This document shows, in pieces, positions 22,703 to 32,852 of a stretch of DNA of 64,000 nucleotides (the first letter of the stretch is position 1; the number at the start of each line of letters is the position of its first letter). A program made the translations under genes and the position numbers. The notes beneath the pieces are model-generated. The model saw nothing but the letters and a program-made list of their open reading frames with translations, was not told the origin of the DNA and ran no database searches. Source of the stretch: Dryomyza anilis (lineage: Eukaryota > Arthropoda > Insecta > Diptera > Dryomyzidae); NCBI GenBank assembly GCA_951804985.1, contig OX638132.1:11327529-11391528 (forward strand), written 5' to 3'.

Positions 22703-23155
22703 CGGCAATCCACTATCAATATTACTATTATTATTTACATTAATTAAATAAAATGCATTCTCTGAAAAAAGGGCTTGGAATTATATGTCAAACAGGATGA
22801 CATCGGACACAAAAATTCAGTTTAACATGTAAATGATGCATACATCTAGGCGCATTTCACGAATGATCATTTACACTACTCAACAAGAATTTTGCCATGG
22901 AGAACCCATACATTGAGAACCCAGACAATCCACTATCAATATTACTATACGGCAGTCCACTATCAATATTACTATTATTATTTACATTACTTAAAAAAAT
23001 GCATTTTTTGAAAAAAGGGCTACGAATTATATGTCTAACAGGATGACATCGGACACAAAAATTCAGTTTAACATGTAAATGATGCATCTAGGCGCATTTC
23101 ACGAATGATCATTTACACTACTCAACAAGAATTTTGCCATGGACAATCCATACAT
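22703..23155 (+). repeat. Recent tandem duplication, period about 247 bp
   Basis: CCACTATCAATATTACTATT, GGATGACATCGGACACAAAA, TAGGCGCATTTCACGAATG and CACTACTCAACAAGAATTTT all appear twice, 247 bp apart, with very few differences. Each unit ends inside the left terminus of a long-TIR element R, so the duplication copied the element edge together with its flank. Confidence 0.85.
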
Positions 23156-23489
23156 TCTTTTTTTATAATACGTAAAGTTTTTGAGAAAATTGCAATAGTA
23201 TTTTTAAACCGTTCTCACCCACTACTTTTAATAAAATATATAGTTCTGTGGCAAAATAGTTTAACAAAAAAACTTTAACGCAATTTTTTTGTTATTTGTT
23301 GGAACTCATTTTAATATACTAACAAATTCTAATATTCCAATACGTTTTTAAGATAGTTGGATCTAAACTCGGAATTTTTTTTTATCATTTATGACTTCAT
23401 GATAAACTAAAAAATTATGTATGGTTATCTAGAGCATATTTCAAACTAACTAGCAAAATTACTAAATATTTTTCTAATTGGTTTTTTTT

Positions 23490-24060
23490 TTGTGTCATTA
23501 ACATTAACAATGTTTCAGCGTTCATGTGTTCGCGCCGCGCAACAGTCGTTAGCTCGCTGTTGTAAAGAGCTAACAGAACTTCAATCGTCCAACCGAGCTG
23601 AGCATGCAGCATCGTTACTCGCTGTTCGATCTTCTGTTAAATGAAGCGCTCGAAATGTACAGCGCTCGTACATTTCGAGCGGCTCGGAGTTGCTCGTTTT
23701 TAAATTATTTCGTTTGCAACAGTTCTTTTGCTGTTTTTGAGTTTATTTTAGTTTATTATTAAATTTTATGCATGTGTTACTAAATATAGAACATTAAATA
23801 TGCATTTAAAGCAAATTTACAAAAAGAGCGAGTCAACCGAGCGGTCGAAATGTTGTGGTGCTCGGAGTAGCGCTCTAGCGTAACAGCTCGTAACTCTGTA
23901 GACCGAGCCGTTGTGTTTGGCTCAACATAAATTGAGTTCGGCGAAAAACAACAGCGCTCGAAGGTTAAAGCGAGCGCGCAATTTGTTTACAGTTCCGAAT
24001 AAATATGCTTTCACTCGTTTGTTGTTGAGAAAGCTAGTTTTGAGCTTTTTTGCGTGCTCT
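23490..24060. repeat. GCTCG/CGAGC-rich segment with a 13-bp perfect hairpin
   Basis: Within the R copy, a GC-richer stretch is crowded with GCTCG, CGAGC and GAGCG words. A perfect 13-bp stem GCTCGAAATGTAC / GTACATTTCGAGC occurs at 23648-23660 and 23668-23680 around a 7-base loop. It may be a separate inserted element, as other R copies lack it. No ends or target duplication were found. Confidence 0.55.
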
Positions 24061-24423
24061 TGAGCGAACTTTCCGAAGCCTGCTGAGAACTTAGTTTTGG
24101 CACTCTTTTATAGAATCAATTTTCAACAAAAATGCTAATGCCCCTATGCTAATTCTTAATGTATACTCAGTTTTTTTTCAATTACTGTAATCTATATATA
24201 TAAAACTCTTGGTCCGTCGGTCTGTCTGTCTGTCTGTCTGTTTGTTCCAGCATCACGTCTAAACCGCTGAACCGATTTAACTGAAATTTTGCACCAGGAT
24301 ACTATGGAGTCCGGAGGGTGTCATAGGGCGGGATTGGACAAAGCAGCGTGGTACCTCCCATACAACCTAAACTTTCAAAACGACATAACTCAGCACATAC
24401 ACAATCTAATAAGATGAAACAAG

Positions 24424-24860
24424 AAACTAAAATTCACAACACTAAAACTCACCACACTAAAACTCACCACACTAAAACTCACCACAATAAAACTCACCAC
24501 GCTAAAACTCACCACACTAAAAATTCACCATACTAAAACTCAGCACACCAAAATTCACCACACTAAAACTCACCACACTAAAACTCACCACACTAAACAT
24601 TCACCACACTAAAACTCACCATACTAAAAACTCACCATACTAAAAACTCACCACACCGAAACTCACCACACCGAAACTCACCACACTAAAACTCACCACA
24701 AGAAAACTCACTACACTAAAACTCACTACACTAAAAATTCACCACACTAAAACTCACCACACTAAAACTCACCATACCAAAACACATCACACTAAAACTC
24801 ACCAAACTAAAAATTCAACACACTAAAACTCACCACATTAAAACTAACTACACTAAAACT
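24424..24860 (+). repeat. Minisatellite A in the Helitron, ~14-15-bp unit AAACTCACCACACT
   Basis: About 30 units of (A)AAACTCACCACACT with small changes. It gives a His/Thr/Lys repeat open frame that is not a gene. Confidence 0.9.
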
Positions 24861-24865
24861 TCTAC

Positions 24866-25015
24866 TGGGAAAAACTCTACGGGGAAGCATTCTACCGGGA
24901 AGAGTTCTACCGGGAAGAATTCTACGGTAAAGCGTTCTATGGGGAAGAATTTTACGGCGAAGATTTCTACTGGGAAGAATTCTGTGGCGAAATATTCTAC
25001 TGTCTGAATTGTCTT
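24866..25015 (+). repeat. Minisatellite B in the Helitron, ~18-bp unit
   Basis: Units like CTACCGGGAAGAATT repeat about eight times with increasing divergence towards the right. Confidence 0.8.
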
Positions 25016-25969
25016 TGAGAAAAGTTGTTTTGGCGGAGAATTATTATTTGATTACTACATTTATAAAACCAATAAATACTTCCACAGCGAATCACGGGTC
25101 CCTGATATAAAAAATAATACTAATGTTTTTTTATATTAATAAAATCGCTTTATATCTATGAATTCACAAAATCTTGGCACGAGTCGTGCACGGGTCCAGC
25201 TAGTTTGTAATAAAGTATACAAGTATTTTAAATGTTAACAGTTTTTGACGGAAACTGTGTTGAGAGAGCATATATTCAAAATGATAATCTATAAAAAAAA
25301 GTTAGTAATCTCCATCGTTAGTTTGAACTATGCTCTGTATTACCATAAATTATTTTCTTATATATCATTTAATTAAAGATGTCAAAAAAATGGTCCGAAA
25401 ATAGTCTAAAAAAATCAATATTTTTCGAGTTTAGTTTTAAGTATCTTAAAAATCTATCGGAATAATAGTATTTATCAGTATATTGTAATTAGTCTGGACA
25501 ATTGAAAGGAAAAATGCGTTTACAGTTCATTGGAAAACTGTTTGCATAAGGAACTGCATTTTATTCTAAAAAGTGCCTGAAAATTTAAGCGCTATTTTCT
25601 TAAAAATGTCTATGGCAAACAATTTTTATCGTTTTGTTGAATTTAATAACACTATAATTTGTTTAAATTAAATGCAAGTAAATGTTTAAATTATCTTTTA
25701 ATGCAATAATTGAGAAAAATCAATTAATTTAAATATTTTTTGTTTAATTTTAGAAATATTTCTTTCAATTTTAAACTAAATTTTTTGGCGCAATATCTAA
25801 AAGATATCGCAACACGATATCTTCTACAGACAGCTGTACATCAATTATATAAAAAAACACGGATGCAGATTTTTGATTGTATACTTTTTCAGATTTTCAA
25901 TTACGTTATGTTTTTAGGAAAATTCAAATTTATCAACCTTTCAGATAATTTTTAGAATATATAAAATAT

Positions 25970-26400
25970 ACAGTACCTTATAAACTTAGTTTTCCAATAA
26001 AACTTTTAACGCAATTGTTCTTTTTATTGTCAAGACTAATTTAAATATACAATGGATTGCTAATATGCCTATGCGTTTTTGCGATATATGAATCTAAACT
26101 CGGAAAATTCAATTTATTTTAATTATCTTTTTTAATAATTTTTTAAGCATTTAGAATCTAATGATAAACCAGAAAATAATTTATGGTTATATAGAGCTTA
26201 ATCTAAAGTAATGATCGAAATTAGTAACTATTTTCCATCGGTTTTACTTTTTGAAATATGCACTATGAACATAATTGTATTCCTCTTTAATATAATCAAT
26301 TTTCAAACAACTAATTTGAAAGCATCATTACTACATACTGTAAGTATGGTTATTCTTATATCATACTCAGTTTTTTCTATAACATAAACCTTTTAAGAAA
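25970..26400. repeat. Partial copy of long-TIR element R
   Basis: Shares GAATCTAAACTCGGAAAATT, AGAATCTAATGATAAACCAG and AATTTATGGTTATATAGAGC with the R copies, but neither terminus is clear. Confidence 0.6.
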
Positions 26401-27360
26401 AATGCTGCTATGTACTACTACACGCGAATGAAAAATCTGCTTGCAGTCAACATATTAATGTTTGCAATCATACATTTTCTGATTTTAATTGACTGTTACT
26501 TCTAAATCTATTTTTTTAAATTATGTTGGTATTCTTTTCATAACTTATGGTTATATATTGTTGTAAATATATTTATTTTAGAAGTCTAGAAATTCAAAAA
26601 AATATTGTAGCAAACATAATATGCTGCCTGCTAAATATAATATTCCTTGTGTCTGCATTTTTGTGATAAAAACCATCTAATTTCAATAAATAATTAAACA
26701 ATGATTTATTTTCATTTGACAAAAAAAATTATAAAATTTTATATTAAAAATGCAAATGGAAATGACGGCGAAACCAAACAGAATTTTTTAGTAATATCAA
26801 TAAATTAGCGCTTTACACTTATGTTTGTGAAATTTTCATAAAACCTCAAATGACATTATACAACATTTTGTTTAATACCTACATCAAACAACAAATGCAA
26901 TTACAATAAATATTAGATTATATTTGTAGCAGGTATACGAAGTAAAGTGGAGACTAGCACAAATTTGCCTGTATGACGGAAATGAAATTTGGACAAATTT
27001 TTGGCAAAATGACAAAAATGCGACATTTTTAATTTCCTGCACGAATGCTTCAATTGAAACAATGATGTGGGCGTTTGTTTGCAAATAGATAAAAATTTAG
27101 ATTTGGTTTATGGCCAAAATGCTAAAAATATTAAAACGAAAAAAAAAATTAAAATTAGTTTTAAACAATACACTATTGTAATAGAAGACAAAAAATTAAA
27201 ATTTAATATTTGTTATACTTTTAAATAAAAGGATTAGGAAGCTTTTTTGCTATATGAGGAGTGCTTGGTTAGAAAATTACAATAAAATGCAAAGCTACCG
27301 GTTGCAAAGGAAGTTTGGACATTATTTTTGTACTTTTCTTCTTTTTTTTTTTGTTAATGT
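26401..27360. other. AT-rich noncoding stretch
   Basis: Nothing recognised. ORFs are short and of low complexity. Confidence 0.4.
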
Positions 27361-27387
27361 TGTTCATCAGATTGAGTATTTGTAGTT

Positions 27388-27412
27388 CGCTTACCTGAAA
27401 GTAAAAGAATTG
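27388..27412 (-). promoter_or_regulatory. Candidate recursive (ratchet) splice site
   Basis: On the - strand the sequence ATTCTTTTACTTTCAG is followed at once by GTAAGCG, so a 3' splice site abuts a 5' splice site (junction 27395/27394). Zero-length exons of this form divide very long introns in Drosophila. The pyrimidine tract is good and the donor strong. CAGGTAA alone is expected a few times by chance in 64 kb, so this stays a candidate. Confidence 0.35.
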
Positions 27413-27880
27413 TAAAAAATAATTAGTTTTGTTTTATGATACAAATTTTTGGTTGCTTAAATTTTTGTTTAAAAACATTTAATTAAAAAGCGATTCTTCT
27501 TATATAGATAAAAATATAATATATATTTTAAATTTCAAGTTACAATTTAGGTGTGCTACAATAAATAATGTTCGTGCTTTAGTTTTATTTTATTGCTATG
27601 GCGGCAATGCAATTTCTGCTGTTGCAATATAATTCTGACTTTTAGATGCTCACCTTGGTAACTGAAGTGCCGCCGCACCCCTTTACCATCGATGCATACT
27701 ATAGCAAGAATAAAAACAAGAATAAAGCAGCTGCTTTTGTTGCAAAGTATGGAAAAAAAACATGGCCAAAAAGGTAGCAACGTGAGGTTGCAATGATTTG
27801 GAGCAGCAGATACATAAATTTACAATATTTCTACTCATACAATAGACAAACTGGTTTTCACAAACGTATGATTTCAATAA
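27413..27880. other. Noncoding stretch with no assigned element
   Basis: Slightly GC-richer at 27590-27720, with open frames on the - strand of 60-75 codons that I do not recognise. Confidence 0.35.
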
Positions 27881-27882
27881 AG

Positions 27883-28047
27883 CACTCAGGCAAAAAAAAA
27901 AACATAAATTCTATAAAGTATTTCAATAGAAAAACAAGTATTTTTACTATTAAAATTGGTCAATAAGATGCATTAATAATATTCAAACTGTTAATACAAT
28001 ATGTTGTTATACCATAAATCTTATAATGTACTCTTTAAACTACAATA
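27883..28047 (+). repeat. MITE-like AT repeat (M2-related)
   Basis: Shares AAAATTGGTCAATARGATGC and AATATTCAAAC with sequence at 10136-10190 and the TTGGTCAATA word with M2 elements. SINE copy 2 is inserted into its right part. Confidence 0.5.
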
Positions 28048-28323
28048 ATATAATAATAGTTTGGCGCTACAGTCCTGTATAGAACTTCGGCCGAGCTCTC
28101 TCACCATTTTGAGCCGTGCGTGTTATATTTGTACTCAAAGTGGTGGGACCTACAGTTTATTGCCGAATCCGAACGGCGGGTGAGAGCTTTTCATAGGCAA
28201 TGGTTTTACTCTCGTATAGAAAAATGTTTCTATGAAAAGATGTTGTTAGCCCCAGACCAGGCTTGAACCGGGGACCTTTCGGCTCGCAGTCCAACGCACT
28301 AACCACTGAGCTACCGCGGCTAC
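28048..28323 (-). mobile_element. tRNA-derived SINE, copy 2, with a perfect 15-bp target duplication
   Basis: On the - strand it runs from GTAGCCGCGGTAGCTCAGTG to a (TTA)n-type tail at about 28048-28060. The 15-mer CTTTAAACTACAATA flanks it on both sides (28033-28047 and 28323-28337), direct proof of target-primed insertion. Relative to the other copies, about 34 bp around GATTTGCCATTTACTGCC is missing between two TA steps. The rest of head, body and hairpin is intact. Confidence 0.92.
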
Positions 28324-28339
28324 TTTAAACTACAATAGC

Positions 28340-29120
28340 AATCCCTTTAAATATTTATTGATACAACGAAAATTATCCATTACATTAATTAAAAATGTAT
28401 TTAAAATAAATACATATGTATTTGATTTACGTGCCAAAGCATAAGATTTTGTTTTTATAAACTGATGTAGTTGGTTTTGTATGGAAAATAACTACATAAT
28501 TTGACAGCTTTTCTATATAAAATTTTAATACATTAAAAACTTAAATTTTGTCTTTATTTTTACGTAGCGAATTAAACCATATGCCTTTAATTTTACTATA
28601 ATCTGTATTTATTTTCAAAATTGAAGAGTTGATAACTTTTATTTTCGTGTATATATTTTTAAAACCAAAAAGATTCAGCGGAAAACTCAATTAGTTGGCA
28701 TCACTATGTAGTCTTCTCGCATTAACTCGTTTCGATCAGATGCTTGGGTCTGTTTGAATTTATTTTTATAACTCTTTCTCAGACATTCGTAGTGTATAAA
28801 AAAACATCAACATACAACCAGTTTCTGCTAAATGTAGCCAACGAATTCGTTCATACCTGCACGAGAAACGTTCATTCGTAATTCGTTCGTAGTGTGCACT
28901 CACGAATTTTAAATAATTAAAATAAAAGCAAAAAATAAAACATCAATACACATTGTGAAATATGTAGAGAAACGAATTTTCAGTACATGGTGTAGTAAGA
29001 TGAAGTCAAATAAATACAAATGTATTAAATAGCCAATAATATACTACATGCTACCTACAATTAAAACATATTTTTTGTATTGATAAAATAATTAAAACTC
29101 ATATATATTTACTAACAAAA
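28340..29120. other. AT-rich noncoding stretch
   Basis: Nothing recognised. Confidence 0.4.
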
Positions 29121-29124
29121 ATAC

Positions 29125-29643
29125 TGTTACGAAAATTCAGTCTACGGAAAACTGATCTAAAAGTTCGTATATCTGGATTGTGTACAAAATAAAAACACTC
29201 TAATGTATCTCTGGATTGTGTACAAAATAAAAACAATCTTATGTTTGGTTTAAATTATAACAAATAACTTTATTAATTCACTTTAATAAACAACTTTACT
29301 AATAACAAATTCTAACAACTGCTGCATGTCCACAATTGAACTTGACAATTAGCACACGAGATGCCCTCGACCACTTTACAATCACTACTGAAGTGAAGTA
29401 CCTCAGATGCGGTTCCCTTATATACTGCATGCATCAGTTCGACAAGCTTTGACTTGTTTCCAGAACCTTCTACTTGTTTCGTGAATGACTCATGCTATTG
29501 GCATCTCATTCGCACTCATGTGTTTTAATGCGCTGATCTTCCATCTCTTTATCGCACACTGCTTAGTGCGCTGAATTGTCTTGCGTCTCATTAATTGTTG
29601 TTGATTGCTTGCACTATGGGGCAAATTACCTCTTTTCGTAACA
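29125..29643 (-). mobile_element. Solo LTR of a retrotransposon (Ty3/gypsy-like)
   Basis: The ends are perfect inverted 11-mers, TGTTACGAAAA and TTTTCGTAACA, bounded by the 4-bp duplication ATAC (29121-29124 and 29644-29647). On the - strand it has a TATATAA box (29418-29424), an initiator TTCAGT about 30 nt downstream, and several AATAAA signals followed by a 42-bp tandem duplication (29171-29240). This order (U3, R, U5) sets the strand. A 4-bp duplication suits Ty3/gypsy elements. No internal coding region is present, so it arose by LTR-LTR recombination. Confidence 0.9.
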
Positions 29644-29649
29644 ATACTA

Positions 29650-30355
29650 TAGCAAAAAATGTAAATTAAAAAATTGAGTTACTGAACAGTTCACAAATTT
29701 TTATAATGCTTGACAAATTTCGTTGACCGTATGTCTTTAATTATCTCTGATGTTTAGTCTATATACAAAGAATTCAAAACCCAACTGTTCTATATAAATT
29801 ACTAAAAATTGCATAGAACATGTAATATGAGCGCACGTAAATAATATTGATTTGCGTTCAATTAAATTGAATTTGTTTAATATTTTTTATAGTACCTACA
29901 TATTCTATTAAATATTCTCATGAATAAAATAAAAATGCTGAGGAGTGGTGTTTCTATAACTAGAATAATGCACAAATTGTTATATTTGTCACGCGTATTC
30001 TCATCGATATCAATTATTATTGAGTCAAGCAATTGCTATGAAATGAATTTGAAATTAAAATGAAGTTTAGTTGTGCGCCAAGGCCTATATTTATTTTAAT
30101 GATAGAGGGTACAAATTGTATAATGCAAAATGATATAACAGAAAATGTTAGGATATCAAGAAAATGCAAATGATTTCAAGTTTTATTATGCAAATATAAA
30201 TTGCTGTTTTATGAATGAACAATTTTATTTAAAACACTTTTTCCTATGGGCATTCCAGACATTTTTTTATAAAATTTACATACTTATGTTTTTCTTCTAT
30301 TTATGCAAATTGAATTCAAATTTAAACGTCCATATCTGTGACTTTCTTAAAAAGA
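29650..30355. other. AT-rich noncoding stretch
   Basis: Nothing recognised. A 78-codon + frame at 30145 is Tyr/Phe/Asn-rich and typical of AT-rich noncoding DNA. Confidence 0.4.
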
Positions 30356-30359
30356 ATTA

Positions 30360-30575
30360 TTATAGTACTTTACAAAAATAGTTTTCGTAATAACTTTTTT
30401 TTTCAAAATTGACATGGTAAATTTTGAAATCAAAATTTTTCAAATATTGGAATCTAAATTCGAACATTTTATTTTTTAGATTATTTTTAAATTATACATG
30501 GTTATCCAGAAGATATACCATCATATTATAAATAATATTAACTTTTTGGTATCTATTTTACTTTATTGAGTAAAC
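30360..30575. repeat. Fragment of long-TIR element R
   Basis: GGAATCTAAATTCGAACATT and ACATGGTTATCCAGAAGATA match the corresponding region of the other R copies, in degenerate form. Confidence 0.5.
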
Positions 30576-31480
30576 TTTTTAAAATCTTTAAAAATTAAAA
30601 TTTTTAATTTTCATATGGAAAAATATCTAAGAATTGCAAAAAATTATTTAAATTTTGTGTGAAACCCAAAATAGTTACCCAAATTTGAAATATTCCAAAA
30701 ATATAAGTTTCTTATTGTTCTATGTCATAAGAAATAGTTAAAGAACTAAAATATTAGAAAAAGGAAATTACATTAATTGAAGTAGCGCCAGAAAAACATT
30801 TACAAAAATTACTTTTGTTTTTGGTATTCTGTATATAATATAATCAGGGTAACACGGTATGTTACACGTTTTGTTGCAACAAAATTCCATTAAATTTTTG
30901 CGCCGACATGAAGGAAAATTGAAAGCTTTGCTCGAGTATTTGCAGCCTTAAAAAAATGCCGGTGGAGTTTTTGAAGGATTTACCAAATATTTCTAGGTGA
31001 ATTCAGAAATTTGTGGGTGGTATTGGCGGTTTTTTTTTACATTGTTATTAAAGAAACCGAAAGAATGTAATGTATGAAAAAATTGGTTTCATGTGAGCTT
31101 TAGAATGTTGTTGTGACTACGATTTCAAAGGAAACTACTTTTCGATGAGCAATTTTTTTTTCATGATATTATTGCCTAAATGGTAGGAGTTTTGGTTTAA
31201 GTTAAATAATTTGAATCATATTTTAGTATATTTAAATCGTATACAAAAATAAAAAATAGAATAACTTTTAAAGTTAATAACTCTTAAATTAGTCTATCGT
31301 TATGCGCCACACAAGACAATATTTTCGGTACTTTTCAGTAATACTTGGGGATATTTCCGGCAAACACACAGATGAATGAAATATTTTGGAAAGTGTATAG
31401 CAGGTTGTAAAATTTTGTCGAATTAATTAATTAATTGGGACCGGGCAAACAATAGACAGCTCTTGATACAAACTCCATCT
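30576..31480. other. AT-rich noncoding stretch
   Basis: A mildly GC-richer patch at 30850-31050 has no recognisable content. Confidence 0.4.
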
Positions 31481-31485
31481 TTCCA

Positions 31486-31715
31486 CACACAGAATAAAGA
31501 TTTGTTGCGCCAACCAACTCTTTGTCCAACCAACTTCTTCGGTTCTCTCAACCGCTTAGTCAGTTGTTATTGTTAAAATGCAAAGAGTTGTAGTTTGTAT
31601 TGCATCAAATTTCGAACTGTTTTAGAATAATTTAGTACAGATTTAGAACCATTAGGAGTGTGTATAGACTAATATTTCAAGTGGAAGTTTCGCCAAAAGA
31701 GGATTTTTCTGTGTG
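31486..31715 (-). mobile_element. MITE family M1, internally deleted copy
   Basis: Inverted relative to the 17536 copy: starts CACACAGAATAAAGATTTG, ends GGATTTTTCTGTGTG and is followed by TA. The usual part around TTACAAATTTGCTGG is missing, with the break at a short GCCA repeat. Confidence 0.8.
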
Positions 31716-31855
31716 TAAGTGTCGGGATAAATTTATTTTACCGATTGATATAAAAGCTATTACATAATCGTCTGTTTCGTAGTCGAATGAGTCTTTCGAG
31801 TTATATTGTCAGTTTACAGCAAACCAAACATGGTTGCAAAAATATATAATTTATA

Positions 31856-32178
31856 CACACCGAAAATTCCTTTTTTGGCATGATGTTGGATGAATGAAAA
31901 AGTTAGTTGTACCAACTAACTTCATTCGGTTAAATCAAATGGTTTACAATTTTGATGGCGGAACTGCCATATAAGTCTATACACATGATATATTAGTCTA
32001 TACACACTCCCAATTGTTCTAAATCTGTACTAAATTGTTCTAAAAGGGTTCGAAATTGATTGCAGTAGAAACTACAACTCTTTTATTTTGATAATAACAA
32101 CCGAATAAGCGGTTAAGAGAACCGAATAAGTTGGTTGGGCAAAGAGTTGGTTGGCGCAACAAATCCTTATTCTGTGCG
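31856..32178 (+). mobile_element. MITE family M1, standard copy
   Basis: Preceded by TA. Starts CACACCGAAAATTCC and ends AATCCTTATTCTGTGCG. The full interior is present (GGCATGATGTTGGATG, AACTTCATTCGGTTAAATC, TAAGTTGGTTGGGCAAAGAG). Confidence 0.85.
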
Positions 32179-32429
32179 TTAGTGTAAAGCGATAGCATAA
32201 GAAATAACCCGATATTCAAACCGATGTGAACTATTTCGGATGCATAACAATTTTCAAAAAGTTTGTTCTTTAAATATTGTAAAAGAAAACAGAAAACAAT
32301 TAATTTTAGTTAAATCCAGGACCCCACGTACCCATTAGACTAACAATGGCTATGTGTGAAGATTTTTTTTTTCATAGAATTCGATTGTAAATGTAAACTA
32401 CTAAAATTATTATTGATTTTGATTGACAA

Positions 32430-32640
32430 AATCGTTACGAAACATTTTAGTTAAATCCGACAATCGGAAATATACCCGCCGTGCGCAAGATTTGCGTTTT
32501 GTTACCCAAATCGACAATTTGAAAATTGAATTAAAATGGCGTCTCCCAATACGCAATAAACTAAAAGAGTGGATACGACATCTGTTAAGTACTGTTTCAA
32601 CAAAACAATAAATAAATGACCGAGTTAACAAATTGAAATA
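32430..32640. repeat. Dispersed repeat U1, copy 2
   Basis: Partner of 16490-16700. The + frame reads RFVTQIDNLKIELKWRLP, which could be a decayed protein remnant, but the other copy is broken in this frame. Both copies lie a few hundred bases from an M1 MITE. Confidence 0.55.
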
Positions 32641-32852
32641 TTAACGATTTATAAAATTCGTGAATTATTCAGATCGATCAAATAATAATTCCTTTATAAG
32701 AGTTCATTGTACATACATTTAAAATTTACTGCTGAAAGCTTTCGTAATTTTTAATTGAATTCGCTGCACGGTATATATTAAATGATTGATAATTTCGTAA
32801 TTGCACTGAAACAACAATAGATTAACAATATGTACGTAGTAGGGGTTTCAAT

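Larger units (their letters stand above)
24191..25203 (+). mobile_element. Non-autonomous Helitron, 1,013 bp
   Basis: It starts TCTATATATATAAAACTC after an A and ends CTAG before a T, as expected for insertion between A and T without target duplication. A hairpin (GCACG, AGT, CGTGC at 25177-25189) ends 10 nt before CTAG, the classic 3' signal. The first ~170 bp (GTCTGTCTGTC, CCGCTGAACCGATTTAACTG) matches common insect Helitron 5' ends. The middle consists of two minisatellites. There is no Rep/helicase gene, so it depends on an autonomous element. It sits inside long-TIR element R. Confidence 0.88.
23116..25647. mobile_element. Long-TIR element R, hosting a Helitron
   Basis: The left end after TA reads CACTACTCAACAAGAATTTT then GCCATGGAC. 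The right end is the inverted GTCTATGGCAAACAATTTTT and CGTTTTGTTGA at about 25600-25647. Internal arms are also inverted copies: TGGTTATCTAGAGCATA at about 23421 against GCTCTGTATTACCATAAATT at about 25331. The Helitron at 24191-25203 interrupts it, leaving roughly 1.5 kb of R. Other copies: 49601-53462 (nested), 54995-55794 and 62696 onward. No transposase; the TA target suggests Tc1/mariner mobilisation. Confidence 0.7.

Noticed and set aside
24348..24860. CRISPR-like array or His/Thr repeat gene
   Set aside because: Units are contiguous 14-15-bp minisatellite copies without spacers, inside a eukaryotic Helitron.
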